Below, piece by piece: positions 55,473 to 64,000 of a stretch of DNA of 64,000 nucleotides; the stretch's first letter is position 1, and each line of letters opens with the position of its first letter. The translations under genes were made by a program, and so were the position numbers. This DNA comes from VXNE01 sp965208745. Lineage in GTDB: Bacteria > Pseudomonadota > Gammaproteobacteria > Pseudomonadales > Azotimanducaceae. Where the stretch lies: positions 124,001-188,000 of the forward strand of contig CBDBPN010000004.1 of assembly GCA_965208745.1 (NCBI GenBank). Direction: 5' to 3'. The notes below the pieces were generated by a model. That model had not been told where the DNA came from, made no database searches, and worked only from the letters and a program-made list of their open reading frames with translations.

Positions 55473-57065
55473 ATGGCCAACATCCTCTGCCGCACGGTGT
55501 CGTTCGGGTACGACGGCACGGAGCGGAACGTCTTCACCGACCTCGACCTCGTCATCGACACCGGGTGGCGTACGGCCCTTACCGGCCGCAACGGCCGCGG
55601 CAAGACCACGCTGCTGCGTCTGATCCAGGGAGAGCTCACGCCGGACCGGGGCCACATCGAGCGGCCCGTCGAGGTGCAGCGCTTCCCCGTATCCGTCGCC
55701 GACCCCACCGTCTCTGCCTTCGACGCGGCCAAGGACGCCGCCGGGGCCTTCCGGCGCTGGGAATGCGAGATGGCGCGGTCGCTCGATACGGACGACGATA
55801 CCGCCCTCGCCCGCTACGGAACGCTGCAGACCCGGTTCCAGGAGGCGGGCGGCTACGAGATCGACGCGGACCTCGAACGCGAGCTGGTGGCCCTCGGCAT
55901 CGGCGCCGCGCTATGGCCGCGCCGTTTCGACCGCCTGAGCGGCGGGGAACAGACCCGCTGCCTGCTGGCGGGGTTGTTCGCGCGGCAGGCCGGGTTTCCG
56001 CTCATCGACGAACCGACCAACCATCTCGACCGCGCCGGCCGGAAACGGGTCGCCGAGTACCTGCACGCCAAGTCCGGCTTCCTCATCGTGTCCCACGACC
56101 GGGCGTTCCTCGATGCGTGCGTTGACCACGTCATCGCGCTGAATCCAGACACGGCGGAAACGCGGCGCTGCTCGTTCTCGGCTTGGCGGCACGCCTATCT
56201 GGAGCGCCTTGCCCGCCAGGAACGCGCCAACGCTCAACTGCGCCGCGAGATCGGACGGCTCGAGGGCGCGGCCCGTCAGCGCCGCCGCAGCGCAGACAAG
56301 CGCGAAGCGGAGAAAGCGGCGCACACGGACAAGGGCTTTATCGGCGCGCGGGCCGCCCGCCAGATGAAACGCGCCATCGCGGTCGAACACCGCGCCGAAA
56401 AGGCCGTCGAAGAACGCCGGCAGACCCTCGTCGACATCGAGCGTACGTACCCGCTACGCCTGCCGACCCCTTCCGGCCGACGCGCCCGTTCCCTCGTGAC
56501 CGCCCACGATCTCGTCGTCGTCCGGGACAAGCCCCTCTTCGCCCCGATCAGCTTCCGGGTGCGGTCCGGCGACCGCCTTGCCGTGGTCGGCCCGAACGGG
56601 AGCGGGAAGACGAGTCTGCTGGAACTGTTCGGGGACACGCCCCCGGCTTTCGAAGGCACCTACACCCGTCCGGCGCGCCTGGACATCGCCCGGGTGTGCC
56701 AGCAGCCCCGGTGGACGACCGGGCTCCTGTCGGACCACTGCGCCGCCGAAGGCACGGACGAGGTACGCTTCCGACAGGTCATGGCGGCCCTGGGCGTGCG
56801 CGGCGCCACGCTCGAACGCCGCCTCGAGTCGATGTCCCCGGGGCAACGGAAGAAGGTCGAACTGGCCCGCTCCTTCCTGTCGCCGGCGGACGTGCTCCTC
56901 TGGGACGAGCCCCTGAACTTCCTCGACATCGACGCGCGGGAGGCGATCCAGGAAGTCGTGCTACGTGACACGCCCACGATGGTCTTCGTGGAGCACGACG
57001 CCGTATTCGTCGACCGCGTCGCGACCGCCACGCTCGCACTGCGGCCGCCAGGGGAGGTCAACTGA
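55473..57065 (+). CDS. ABC-F ATPase, ribosome-protection type
   Basis: 530 residues and two ABC domains: Walker A TGRNGRGKTTL and GPNGSGKTS, signatures LSGGEQTR and MSPGQRKK, Walker B LIDEPTNHLD and LWDEPLNFLD. A long basic coiled-coil linker lies between them (QERANAQLRREIGRLEG, RSADKREAEKAAHTDKG). No membrane segments. The Lsa/Vga-like style of the linker (TDKGFIGARAARQMKRA) suggests ribosome protection from antibiotics. Ends in an 8-bp overlap with a convergent LLM gene. Confidence 0.9.
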   Translation: MANILCRTVSFGYDGTERNVFTDLDLVIDTGWRTALTGRNGRGKTTLLRLIQGELTPDRGHIERPVEVQRFPVSVADPTVSAFDAAKDAAGAFRRWECEMARSLDTDDDTALARYGTLQTRFQEAGGYEIDADLERELVALGIGAALWPRRFDRLSGGEQTRCLLAGLFARQAGFPLIDEPTNHLDRAGRKRVAEYLHAKSGFLIVSHDRAFLDACVDHVIALNPDTAETRRCSFSAWRHAYLERLARQERANAQLRREIGRLEGAARQRRRSADKREAEKAAHTDKGFIGARAARQMKRAIAVEHRAEKAVEERRQTLVDIERTYPLRLPTPSGRRARSLVTAHDLVVVRDKPLFAPISFRVRSGDRLAVVGPNGSGKTSLLELFGDTPPAFEGTYTRPARLDIARVCQQPRWTTGLLSDHCAAEGTDEVRFRQVMAALGVRGATLERRLESMSPGQRKKVELARSFLSPADVLLWDEPLNFLDIDAREAIQEVVLRDTPTMVFVEHDAVFVDRVATATLALRPPGEVN

Positions 57066-58029
57066 AGAGGCTGGCGAACGCCACGAGTTCCCGCGGTATG
57101 TCCGGGCCGGCCGGCTGGTAGACGACCTCCGTGCCGCCCGCGGCTTCCATTTGCGCAAGCTTCTCGCGCCATGCCTCCCGGTTCAGCGCGAGTCCGGAGC
57201 CGGCCAGCAACTCGCCGGTCACGAACGGGGCGTCCCTGTCATTGACGGCGATGAGATGATCCTCGTGCAGCGCCAGGTGCCGCTCCGCCGGCGGGACGTC
57301 GTCGTAGGCCGCGGCCCACGCCGCGCCACCCGGCATGCGCCCCGATGCGCCGAACTCGAGCGCCCCGTGCAGATTGACGGACGCCGCGTGCCCGGCCGCG
57401 GCGAGGGCGCGCTCGGAACCCGGGTCCTCCCCGTCCTCCAGCACCGTGCCGAACGTCAGGACCGCGTTCCAGTCGAACGGTTCCCGGCTCGGGGCGGTCG
57501 TGAACACCCCCTGCCCGATGTCCCGGGCCGCCGCGGTCCCTTTCGGCCCGCCGGCCGCGATCAGGAACGGCACGTCGATGGGCCGCGGCGCGCCGAATCC
57601 GGCCGGCTGCAGCATCCGGACCGGCTTGCCCTCCCACTCGACCGTGTCGCCCGCAAGCAGGCCGCGGAGGACTTCCACGTAGCTGCGCACGTAGGCCCAC
57701 GGCAACGGCCGCTGACCGAGGGTCAGTCGCCCGGTGAAACCCGAGCCGATCGCCACCGCTACCCGGTCCGCGCCCGCGATGCCGACCAGCGTCGCGATGG
57801 CCGCGGCGTTCGTCATCGGATGGCGCAGGTTCGGCACCAGCACGGCGGGGCCGAGGCCGATACGCTCCGTGCGTTCCGCCGCCCGGCACATCTGCACCCA
57901 GACGTCCGGGTACAGCGCCGGCGAGTCGTAGAACCACGCCCGTTCGTAGCCGATACGCTCGGCGACGGCGGCATGCTCGTGGGAGGCGTTCGACGTGGCG
58001 AACGCACACGAAAGGGTCAGGGTCGTCAT
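57058..58029 (-). CDS. LLM-class F420-dependent oxidoreductase
   Basis: 323 residues. MTTLTLSCAFATSNASHEHA, RIGLGPAVLVPNLRHPMTNAAAIATL, DRVAVAIGSGFTGRLTLGQRPL and VPFLIAAGGPKGTAAARDIG match the F420-type luciferase-like family. Convergent with the ABC-F gene and divergent from PhyH. Substrate unknown. Confidence 0.87.
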   Translation of the reverse strand: MTTLTLSCAFATSNASHEHAAVAERIGYERAWFYDSPALYPDVWVQMCRAAERTERIGLGPAVLVPNLRHPMTNAAAIATLVGIAGADRVAVAIGSGFTGRLTLGQRPLPWAYVRSYVEVLRGLLAGDTVEWEGKPVRMLQPAGFGAPRPIDVPFLIAAGGPKGTAAARDIGQGVFTTAPSREPFDWNAVLTFGTVLEDGEDPGSERALAAAGHAASVNLHGALEFGASGRMPGGAAWAAAYDDVPPAERHLALHEDHLIAVNDRDAPFVTGELLAGSGLALNREAWREKLAQMEAAGGTEVVYQPAGPDIPRELVAFASLFS

Positions 58030-58110
58030 CGGGTCGTCCTCCTCGCAAACATGCTGCCACAGGCAGGTGTGCTACGTTGTGCCATTTGAGGCGCCAATCT
58101 AGGAGGCAAC

Positions 58111-59049
58111 GTGACCAGCGAGTTGCAGATCACGCCGGAAATCGAGGAACTCGGCCTTGAGGAATACGCCCGGGCACTCGACCGGGACGGACTGACCATC
58201 GTGCCGCCCGAGGTCAACGCGTTCGGCCTCGAGCGCATCGACCGGATCGTCGAGCGCATTCTCGAGCGCGCCCACGAGATGACGGGCGTCCGCTTCACCC
58301 TCGACGAGGGTCCGCTCGCAGAACTCGAGTTTCCGGAGCGCGAAATCCCGCCCGAAGTCCGCGAACAGATCGAGGCGGCCGGCCTGCTGGAAGCGGTGCG
58401 GAACCCCACGCAGTTCCTGATCCAGAAGCTGACGCAGCTGGATCGGCTGTTTCGCGATCTGGCGCTGAATCCTGCGGCGCTCGCCCTGCAGAACTACCTC
58501 ATGGCCGGCCAGACGCGCCTGTCGAGCGTCAACTGCTTCGTCAAGTGGAAGGGCGATTTCGGCTACGGGCCCCAGCTCGGGCTACACGCCGACCAGGGCG
58601 CCACCCCGACGCCGTGGGGAGCGGTGGCGCACACGGCCAACAGCACGTGGTGTCTCACGGACTACACCCTGGCGGGCGGCGCCCTCGCCTACGTCCCGGG
58701 GTCGCACCGGGAGGGGATGCCCGCGCCTCCGCCGGAGCGGGTCAAGGACGCGGTTCCGGCCGAAGCGCCGAAGGGTTCCGTGATCGTCTGGCACGGCGCC
58801 ACGTGGCACGGCGCGTTTCCGCGCAAGGAGGAGGGTCTGCGCCTCGGCCTCGCCGTCTATCATCGCCACGCCGCCACCCTGCCGCAGGAGGACGTGCCCG
58901 GACACACCACCGAGGAGATGGTCCGGGACTGCGACAACCCCGATGTCTATCGCGTGATTGCCGGGTTGACGGACAAGTTCCCGTACCGGGAGACGCAGAG
59001 CGAGGTGGTCCCGCACGCGCGCGGGGCGGCGGTGGCGGCCGGCGGCTGA
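58111..59049 (+). CDS. Phytanoyl-CoA dioxygenase (PhyH) family protein
   Basis: 312 residues. Metal ligands H159-x-D161 in LGLHADQGATP and H233 in ATWHGAFPRKEE, with the following basic residues for 2-oxoglutarate binding. GTG start 58111 follows AGGAGG. The 3' end is immediately followed by a 20-G run, and the last residues (ARGAAVAAGG) look low-complexity, so the true C-terminus may be affected. Confidence 0.85.
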   Translation: MTSELQITPEIEELGLEEYARALDRDGLTIVPPEVNAFGLERIDRIVERILERAHEMTGVRFTLDEGPLAELEFPEREIPPEVREQIEAAGLLEAVRNPTQFLIQKLTQLDRLFRDLALNPAALALQNYLMAGQTRLSSVNCFVKWKGDFGYGPQLGLHADQGATPTPWGAVAHTANSTWCLTDYTLAGGALAYVPGSHREGMPAPPPERVKDAVPAEAPKGSVIVWHGATWHGAFPRKEEGLRLGLAVYHRHAATLPQEDVPGHTTEEMVRDCDNPDVYRVIAGLTDKFPYRETQSEVVPHARGAAVAAGG

Positions 59050-59062
59050 ACGGCCGCCGCGC

Positions 59063-59082
59063 GGGGGGGGGGGGGGGGGGGG
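59063..59082 (+). repeat. Run of 20 G
   Basis: Twenty consecutive G at 59063-59082, 14 bases after the PhyH stop. It is out of keeping with the rest of the window. It may be a sequencing artefact or an assembly joint, or less likely a slippery tract. Confidence 0.9.
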
Positions 59083-59892
59083 ACGGGCTTACTCCGGGGT
59101 TTGAGGCGTAAGTCACTGACGCGCCCGAGAGTGCATCGTGTCCGGGATGCGTTCCTACCACCCATGGTGGTGAGTGGCGCCGTGTTTGGCGCTGTCCCGC
59201 CCCTGCCACCTGCCGTGTGATACGGCGAGGATTCGGCGAGAGGCAGAGGGACGCGAGGCGTCGTTGTAACCGTCCTATGCTCGAAGGCTGGTACGCGCGC
59301 CCGCGCCTCCAAACTCGCGGCTCCGGGCGATGCTTCGCGAAAAGGTGATGACGCAGGGCCGGCGTCGGACGGGATCGCCGCATCGGGTGACGGGTTCGGG
59401 TTGAGCTTCAAGGACTGGGCGCACTGCGCGATGTGGACGACCTGCTGTTCGAGTTCGCTGTGGCGCGAGTCGAGGGCTTGGACGGTGGCCGTCGACGATC
59501 CCGACGACTTGCTGAAAAGGCAGCCGCGGGTCATGCAGGCGTGGGTTGAATGCGTCGCGCGATAGCGGGGCCGTCCGAACCGATCGGTTCTCGTAACGCC
59601 AACGTGGACATCCAGCATCTCCGCGAAGGACGGAGGCCGAACCACCTTCCGGCGGGGCCGAGCCGCGATGTTTCGCTTGAGCAGCTTCTGCGGCAGTCTC
59701 CACGGCCAGGTTGCGCTGCTCCTTGCCCCTCGGCTCGTGGAGGCAGACGTCCGCGTCGTACGAGTCGCCGGGGCAGGTCAGCACCTTGCCCGATGAGGCA
59801 CCTATCCCGGCGAGCGCCGGTCGGCGAGAGTAGCCTCCGACACCTGTGCGCGAGCAGGAAGCCGCGGGTTGGCGCGGGGGTCGAAGCAAGAA
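59083..59892. other. 810-bp stretch without a convincing gene
   Basis: Long frames exist on the minus strand (for example one running 60153-59275), but they show no family motif and have arginine-rich, shadow-like composition. A short stretch, LDSRHSELEQQVVHIAQCAQ, could be a helical remnant. I assign no function. Confidence 0.5.
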
Positions 59893-60293
59893 ATGGAGAA
59901 ACAGACGTCTCCGTCGGATCAAATCGTCGAGGCCAACGCCGCGCCAGTGTCCGACAGCCCACAGAGTTACCCGCTCTTCGCGCAGGATCGTAGCCGCATC
60001 CCGTACCTCCTCAAGTGTCTCGGGAAGTACGTGGGCGACCTCGCGGCCGCCTACGGGCGGAAAAGACAGGCGGAAAGGGGAGCAGACGAGACGAAAAGGA
60101 GGGCGATAGCCAACGCCCACAGCGATTTCGACAGTTGCATGAGCAGTTCCCAAAGCGGCTCGCCGAAGTCGACGCCAGGGAGAACGAAGAGATACTGACG
60201 CTCCTTCTGGAGATCAATTCGGCGCTCATGACTGTCGAGCAACACATGGGACCTGAGGCAGAACGCGACGTGTTGTTTGAGTGGGAGCAGTGA
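59893..60293 (+). pseudogene. Small hypothetical gene with a frameshift
   Basis: ATG 59893 gives MEKQTSPSDQIVEANA, SRIPYLLKCLGKYVGDLAAA and ETKRRAIANAHSDF. Near 60126 the plausible continuation moves to the next frame (RQLHEQFPKRLAEVDAREN, ILTLLLEINSALMTVEQH) and ends FEWEQ at 60293. One missing base (TTTCGAC for TTCCGAC) would restore about 133 residues, a soluble helical protein. No family recognised. Confidence 0.4.
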
Positions 60294-60330
60294 GACGCTA
60301 TCAAGCTTCGCCTGGCGCAAGAGAAGCCCC

Positions 60331-61359
60331 CTACAAGGCCCCCTCAAGCAGCGCGTAGATCCGCTCTACGGCCAGCGGATCTGCGCCGACCTGCTCGACA
60401 CCGAGTGCGCCGTGGTGCGTCAGGTCCACGGTCGCCGCGGCCGATGCCGCGTCAACGCCCTGCGCATGCAACCCCGCGACACCTGACCACAGGTCGCGGT
60501 AATACGCTTGCACGAGGTCGATCCGGCTCCGGTCGGAGAACGGCGGCCCGTGACCCGGGACCACCAACTCGAAATCCAGCGCCTTGGCCCGCTCCAGTGT
60601 CTCGGGCCACTCGTTGACGTAGCCGTCCCCGAGCCACGAGATGCCCGCGAACATCATGTCGCCGCTGTAGAGCAGCTTCTCGCGGGGCAGGAAGACCGAG
60701 ACATCGCCAGCCGTGTGCGCCCGACCGAAAAAGTGAAGCTGGATCTCGCGGTCCCCGCGAAACAGCGTCATGCGCTCGTTCAGCGTCACGTCCGGCGGCA
60801 CGGGCGCGATCTCCGCCGTCGCTTCGATGCGCTTCGTGACCCAACCGATTCGCATCTCGATCCCGGCCCGCTCCTCGGCGTCCGAAGTTGCGGCCAACTG
60901 CTCCCGCAACGCGGCAAGCTGACGCTCGTCTCCCACCTTACCGCGCTGGAACGTCCCCTCCGCCAAGGGGTCTCCGGCCATCTTCATGCGCGTGTACTCG
61001 TGCCCGATGATCGCGACATCCGGCCCGAAGGCCTGGTTGCCGTGGGCATGGTCGTAGTGGAAGTGCGTGTTGATGAGGGTCGTGATCGGCTTGCTCGTGA
61101 TCTCCCCGATCGATGCGATCAGCTCGCGCGCCATGCGCGGCGTGATGTGCGAATCGACGACCAGGACGTCCTCCGCGTTCACGACCACCAGCGAGTTGCT
61201 GTTGAACAGCGGCGCCGTCGTCTGCGCGAGGAAGACGCCGTCCGCCACCTCCTCGAAGCGGTGCGTGTCGGTCTCGACCGGCTCCGCCGCGGTTGCGGCC
61301 GTGGCGATGCCCAGCGCGCCCGCGAACGCGACGCAACGCGCCCGAAACCGTGCCGTCAT
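60331..61359 (-). CDS. Periplasmic MBL-fold metallohydrolase
   Basis: 342 residues with signal peptide FAGALGIATAATAAEP. Zn motif NTHFHYDHAHGN (HxHxDH), then IIGHEYT, FGRAHTAGDVSVFLP, LYSGDMMF and VVPGHGPPF, the same layout as class B3-like lactamases and SoxH/quinoprotein-relay hydrolases. The ATG overlaps the stop of the VOC gene. Substrate unknown. Confidence 0.87.
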   Translation of the reverse strand: MTARFRARCVAFAGALGIATAATAAEPVETDTHRFEEVADGVFLAQTTAPLFNSNSLVVVNAEDVLVVDSHITPRMARELIASIGEITSKPITTLINTHFHYDHAHGNQAFGPDVAIIGHEYTRMKMAGDPLAEGTFQRGKVGDERQLAALREQLAATSDAEERAGIEMRIGWVTKRIEATAEIAPVPPDVTLNERMTLFRGDREIQLHFFGRAHTAGDVSVFLPREKLLYSGDMMFAGISWLGDGYVNEWPETLERAKALDFELVVPGHGPPFSDRSRIDLVQAYYRDLWSGVAGLHAQGVDAASAAATVDLTHHGALGVEQVGADPLAVERIYALLEGAL

Positions 61360-61781
61360 GGTCGCGCCTGCACCAGCTCGATGCTCACCCCGTCCGGCGC
61401 CGACAGGTAGCAGATCAGCGCCCCCGGCCCGAACTCCCACGGCTCCACGGAAAACTCCGCCCCCTTCGCCCGGATCTCCTCGCAGAACGCGGCCAGGTCG
61501 CCCTCGAAACGAAAGCCGAAATGGTCCGTACCCCACTCGTCGTGGCTCGAGTAGTCCTCGAAATGTCGCATCGCCCGCGGTTCGCCAGGCTCCTCGCCGG
61601 GACGCCGGCCCCGGATCAGCACCGACACGCCGCCCACGACGACGTTGATCTGCGGAGCCTCCCGCAGGACGTAGTCCCCCTTGATCGTGCCGCCGAGGAT
61701 CTCTTCGTACCACCGCGCGGACGCGTGGGGGTCCTCGCTGATGATGTGGACGTGATCGAACGAGAGACGTGTGTCACTCAT
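61356..61781 (-). CDS. VOC-family (glyoxalase/dioxygenase) protein
   Basis: 141 residues and one VOC module with H10 in FDHVHIISEDPHASARWYEEIL, WGTDHFGFRFEG and EF/E ligands near the end (DGVSIELVQ). It precedes the MBL gene with an ATGA overlap. Single-module members act as dimers in isomerase, lyase or resistance reactions. Confidence 0.87.
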   Translation of the reverse strand: MSDTRLSFDHVHIISEDPHASARWYEEILGGTIKGDYVLREAPQINVVVGGVSVLIRGRRPGEEPGEPRAMRHFEDYSSHDEWGTDHFGFRFEGDLAAFCEEIRAKGAEFSVEPWEFGPGALICYLSAPDGVSIELVQARP

Positions 61782-61802
61782 GGTCTCAAATTCCTCTGGG
61801 GA

Positions 61803-63014
61803 TCAGGAGAAGATCGGCAGCGGTGCGAAGTCCCCCTTCAGCACGCTGGACGCCTCGCCGCTCTTCAACCAGCCGTCGATGGCGGTCGCATAGACGCGTC
61901 GGAAATCCACGGTGGCCCGGAGATTGTCGCCCTCCTCGAGGTCCGTGAGGCTCGGAGGTTCGCCGTAGTGTCCGCCCCGCACGGGCTTCCCCGCGAGGAA
62001 CATCAGGTTGGCCGCGCCGTGGTCCGTGCCGAGGTTCGAGTTCTCGGGCACGCGCCGGCCGAACTCGGAGAAGACCATCACCGCGACCCGGTCCCCGTGG
62101 CCGAGCCGCTCCATGTCGCGGATGAAGCCGTGGATGGCGTCGCAGGCATACGAGAGCAGGCGCTGGTGCAGCGCCGGCTGCTGCACGTGGGTGTCGAAGG
62201 AGTTGTTGCGGAAGGACACGTAGTACAGGCGCGCCGGCAGGCCGCCATCGATGCAGGCCGCGACCTTCCGGAGGTCGAGGGGCGCGATGCCGTAGTCCAC
62301 GGGCGAGTCGTACTTCGCCCAGGCGGCGCGGACGAGGCGAGCGCCTTCCCGCGCGCTGCGCGCCACGTCGCGGAGGTAGGCGCGGGTGGCATTGCCACCG
62401 TCATCTGGTTCCGGCAGCGCGTCGATCACCGCTCGCGTCGAGGCGAACGCCTTCCTGCGGAAGCGGTCGGGATCGTCGAATACGACCGGCGCGTGCAGCC
62501 GGCTCTTGACCGCGAGGGACTGCGACGAGGCGACGTTGATCAGGAAGTTGGGCGATCCCGCCGGGTCGAGCGCGTCGGCAAGGCGCCCCATCCAGCCGAA
62601 CTCGTCGCCCCCGTTCGGCGCCGCCGTATGCCAGTACGCCATCGACGTGAAGTGTGAGTACGACGGGTTGTCGTAGCCGCACCCGTGCACCACCGCCAGG
62701 TCCCCGGTGCGCCACAGCCGCTGGAAACCCAGCATCCCCGGGTTTAACCCGTAATGGTCGTCGAGTTCGAGGAGGTCCCCGGGTCGAATCCCGATGTTCG
62801 GACGGTGCCGGTAGTACGCGTCGTCGCCGTGGGGGACCACGGTGTTCAGGCCGTCGTTGCCTCCGGACAGCTCGAAGACGACGAGCACCCGGTCGCCACC
62901 GTCGGCTCCGGCCCGCGTCGCGTGCAGCCAGGGCGCGACGCCCGCCAGGCCCCCGGCCCCGATCCCCTGCATCAGCCGTCGGCGGCTGAGCCCCCGTAGC
63001 ATCTGTTCGTTCAC
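61803..63014 (-). CDS. DUF1501 protein with Tat signal
   Basis: 403 residues from a GTG at 63014 with AAGGGA upstream. A twin-arginine leader (SRRRLMQGIGAGGLAGVAP) directs it to the periplasm. FELSGGNDGLNTVVPHGDDAYY, DNPSYSHFTSMAYWHTA, FDTHVQQPALHQRLL, VMVFSEFGRRVPENSNLGTDHGAAN are DUF1501 (sulfatase-like fold) signatures. Always found next to DUF1800; no reaction is established for the pair. Confidence 0.92.
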   Translation of the reverse strand: MNEQMLRGLSRRRLMQGIGAGGLAGVAPWLHATRAGADGGDRVLVVFELSGGNDGLNTVVPHGDDAYYRHRPNIGIRPGDLLELDDHYGLNPGMLGFQRLWRTGDLAVVHGCGYDNPSYSHFTSMAYWHTAAPNGGDEFGWMGRLADALDPAGSPNFLINVASSQSLAVKSRLHAPVVFDDPDRFRRKAFASTRAVIDALPEPDDGGNATRAYLRDVARSAREGARLVRAAWAKYDSPVDYGIAPLDLRKVAACIDGGLPARLYYVSFRNNSFDTHVQQPALHQRLLSYACDAIHGFIRDMERLGHGDRVAVMVFSEFGRRVPENSNLGTDHGAANLMFLAGKPVRGGHYGEPPSLTDLEEGDNLRATVDFRRVYATAIDGWLKSGEASSVLKGDFAPLPIFS

Positions 63015-63021
63015 GTATCCC

Positions 63022-64000
63022 TTACCCCAGTTGGTACTCCGGCAGGCTGAGGAGCGCATGCAGCACGGTGCGCAGCGGCTCCTCGAGCCATGTCTGTGCC
63101 GTTTCGATGTCGTCCGTACCGAGTTCGTAAGCGAGCAGCTCCGAGAGCCTCCGTACCGTGGCTTCGTCCGGCGTCACGGACAGGAACCGGCCGGCGAGAT
63201 AGTCGATGACTTCCCGGGAGTTCTTGAGGCCCGCGCCCCGCACCATGCCCGCCAGGTCGACACGGGCCGTGTGCCGCGGAATCGGCTTGACGCGCTCGAT
63301 GGCCATCTGCCAGCCGCGGTAGCTGCCGTAACGGGTGTTGAATGCCTCGTCCCGGTCCGCCAGCAGGTTCGACGCGGCCATCGAGTCCTCTCCGGTGTCC
63401 ACCCCGACCGGCTTGGTGGCCGCGGTGATGTCCATGCCCGACCGCAGCCGCTCGTGCACGGCCAGGATCCCCCCTCCATAGGGCGGGTAGCGGTCCGGCG
63501 GCACGAAGGCGATGTCGGGGAACACCACGTCGAGAACGAAGTTGCCGCGCTCGAACAGGAGCCCCGGCGTGACCCAACTGCGGCCGTGGGACCAGCCGGC
63601 GACCGTCGGCGGATGCAGCAGGTGCTGGCCCAGGGAGCCCGTCACCACGTTGAAGTCCGGCACGCCGGGCAACTCCGTAAGCCCGAGCTTGCGGTACGTG
63701 GAGACCACCAGTTCCACCGGACCCTTGATGCGCGTGCCCACCGACGCGGGCGCGTAGAAGTCGCGGCTCGTGAACAGCATCGCGAGGAACGGGGCGATCT
63801 CGAAGTCGAGTGCCCGCAGCCGCGCCCCGAGCTCTTCGGCGAGGGCGGGATCGAGGTCGTCGCGGACGAAGTAGCGGTACAGCCTCGACGCGACGAACCG
63901 CGCCGTCGCGTCCTGTTCCATGATGACCGCGATGACGTCCTCGCCGTCGAGCGGGCCGGTGCGGCCGAGGAACGACTTCTCGCCCTCGTCGTGGTCCTCG
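63022..64000 (-). CDS. DUF1800 protein, 5' end beyond the window
   Basis: At least 326 C-terminal residues; the frame is open to the right edge. FLGRTGPLDGEDVIAVIMEQ, ARFVASRLYRYFV, FLAMLFTSRDFYAP, RIKGPVELVVSTYRKLGL and HPPTVAGWSHGRSWVTP are typical DUF1800 segments. Ends 7 bp before the DUF1501 start, so the pair is an operon in the usual order. Confidence 0.92.
   Translation of the reverse strand, partial: EDHDEGEKSFLGRTGPLDGEDVIAVIMEQDATARFVASRLYRYFVRDDLDPALAEELGARLRALDFEIAPFLAMLFTSRDFYAPASVGTRIKGPVELVVSTYRKLGLTELPGVPDFNVVTGSLGQHLLHPPTVAGWSHGRSWVTPGLLFERGNFVLDVVFPDIAFVPPDRYPPYGGGILAVHERLRSGMDITAATKPVGVDTGEDSMAASNLLADRDEAFNTRYGSYRGWQMAIERVKPIPRHTARVDLAGMVRGAGLKNSREVIDYLAGRFLSVTPDEATVRRLSELLAYELGTDDIETAQTWLEEPLRTVLHALLSLPEYQLG

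Noticed and set aside
59275..60153. 292-codon minus-strand frame
   Set aside because: Arg/Pro-rich, no motif, and overlaps a better small plus-strand candidate. Could hide a transposase remnant, but nothing supports it.

Overview
The window is high-GC DNA from a Gram-negative bacterium, most likely an uncultured proteobacterium. A (broken) TonB-dependent receptor, a LapG-type periplasmic protease, lipoproteins and a DUF1501/DUF1800 pair point to an outer membrane. The catabolic inventory is large: five luciferase-like flavin oxidoreductases, two phytanoyl-CoA-dioxygenase-like proteins, a Rieske oxygenase beside a P450, CoA ligases, two GSTs and a PQQ dehydrogenase. This resembles free-living or sponge-associated marine lineages. 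The placement is inferred from gene content only. No rRNA, tRNA or CRISPR array was seen.

Layout. 1-10 kb: a coiled-coil remnant, methylmalonyl-CoA mutase, a broken MaoC/FAS1-like dehydratase, an AAA_14/DUF4143 ATPase whose start codon lies in a 41-bp perfect palindrome, a metallo-beta-lactamase-fold hydrolase followed by a decayed TonB receptor, then a FATP-type acyl-CoA ligase, a HAD hydrolase and a nitroreductase. 10.3-16.8 kb is a foreign-looking defence-type island. It holds an XRE regulator, a HEAT-repeat protein with a nuclease-like N-terminus, and a divergent Zn-ribbon DNA methyltransferase around an array of C-box-like half-sites. An IS630-family element has split the HEAT gene at a TA dinucleotide. 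Next to it is a compact unit of a 2-TM SLATT-like protein, a 39-aa proline-rich peptide and a 72-aa protein behind a palindrome.

17-28 kb: a small protein-Rieske-P450 operon, a vapBC locus with a frameshifted toxin, LLM and GST genes, two related exported proteins, a divergent transglutaminase/TPR lipoprotein and LapG-like protease, and an intact vapBC. 28-44 kb: CBS protein, GPH transporter, acyl-CoA-dehydrogenase-like flavoprotein, PhyH, LLM, a DprA plus deleted RecQ-like helicase pair, serine hydrolase, malonyl-CoA ligase, GST, acetoacetyl-CoA synthetase, cupin, a second AAA_14 ATPase and class I fumarase. 44-51 kb: RidA, a frameshifted hydrolase, LLM, a flavin-dependent halogenase-like gene, then in the opposite direction an MFS transporter followed by a GrdB/PrdB-family selenoprotein whose in-frame UGA lies in a UxxC motif with a hairpin just downstream. 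51-64 kb: EthD protein, PQQ quinohaemoprotein, a VapBC and a MazEF module, an ABC-F ATPase, LLM, PhyH, a 20-G run followed by about 0.8 kb with no gene, a broken small gene, MBL and VOC genes, and the DUF1501/DUF1800 pair running off the right edge.

Several genes carry frameshifts or internal deletions. The deletions and the IS insertion look like true decay. Some single-base shifts could be sequencing errors, and the G20 run raises the possibility of an assembly problem.
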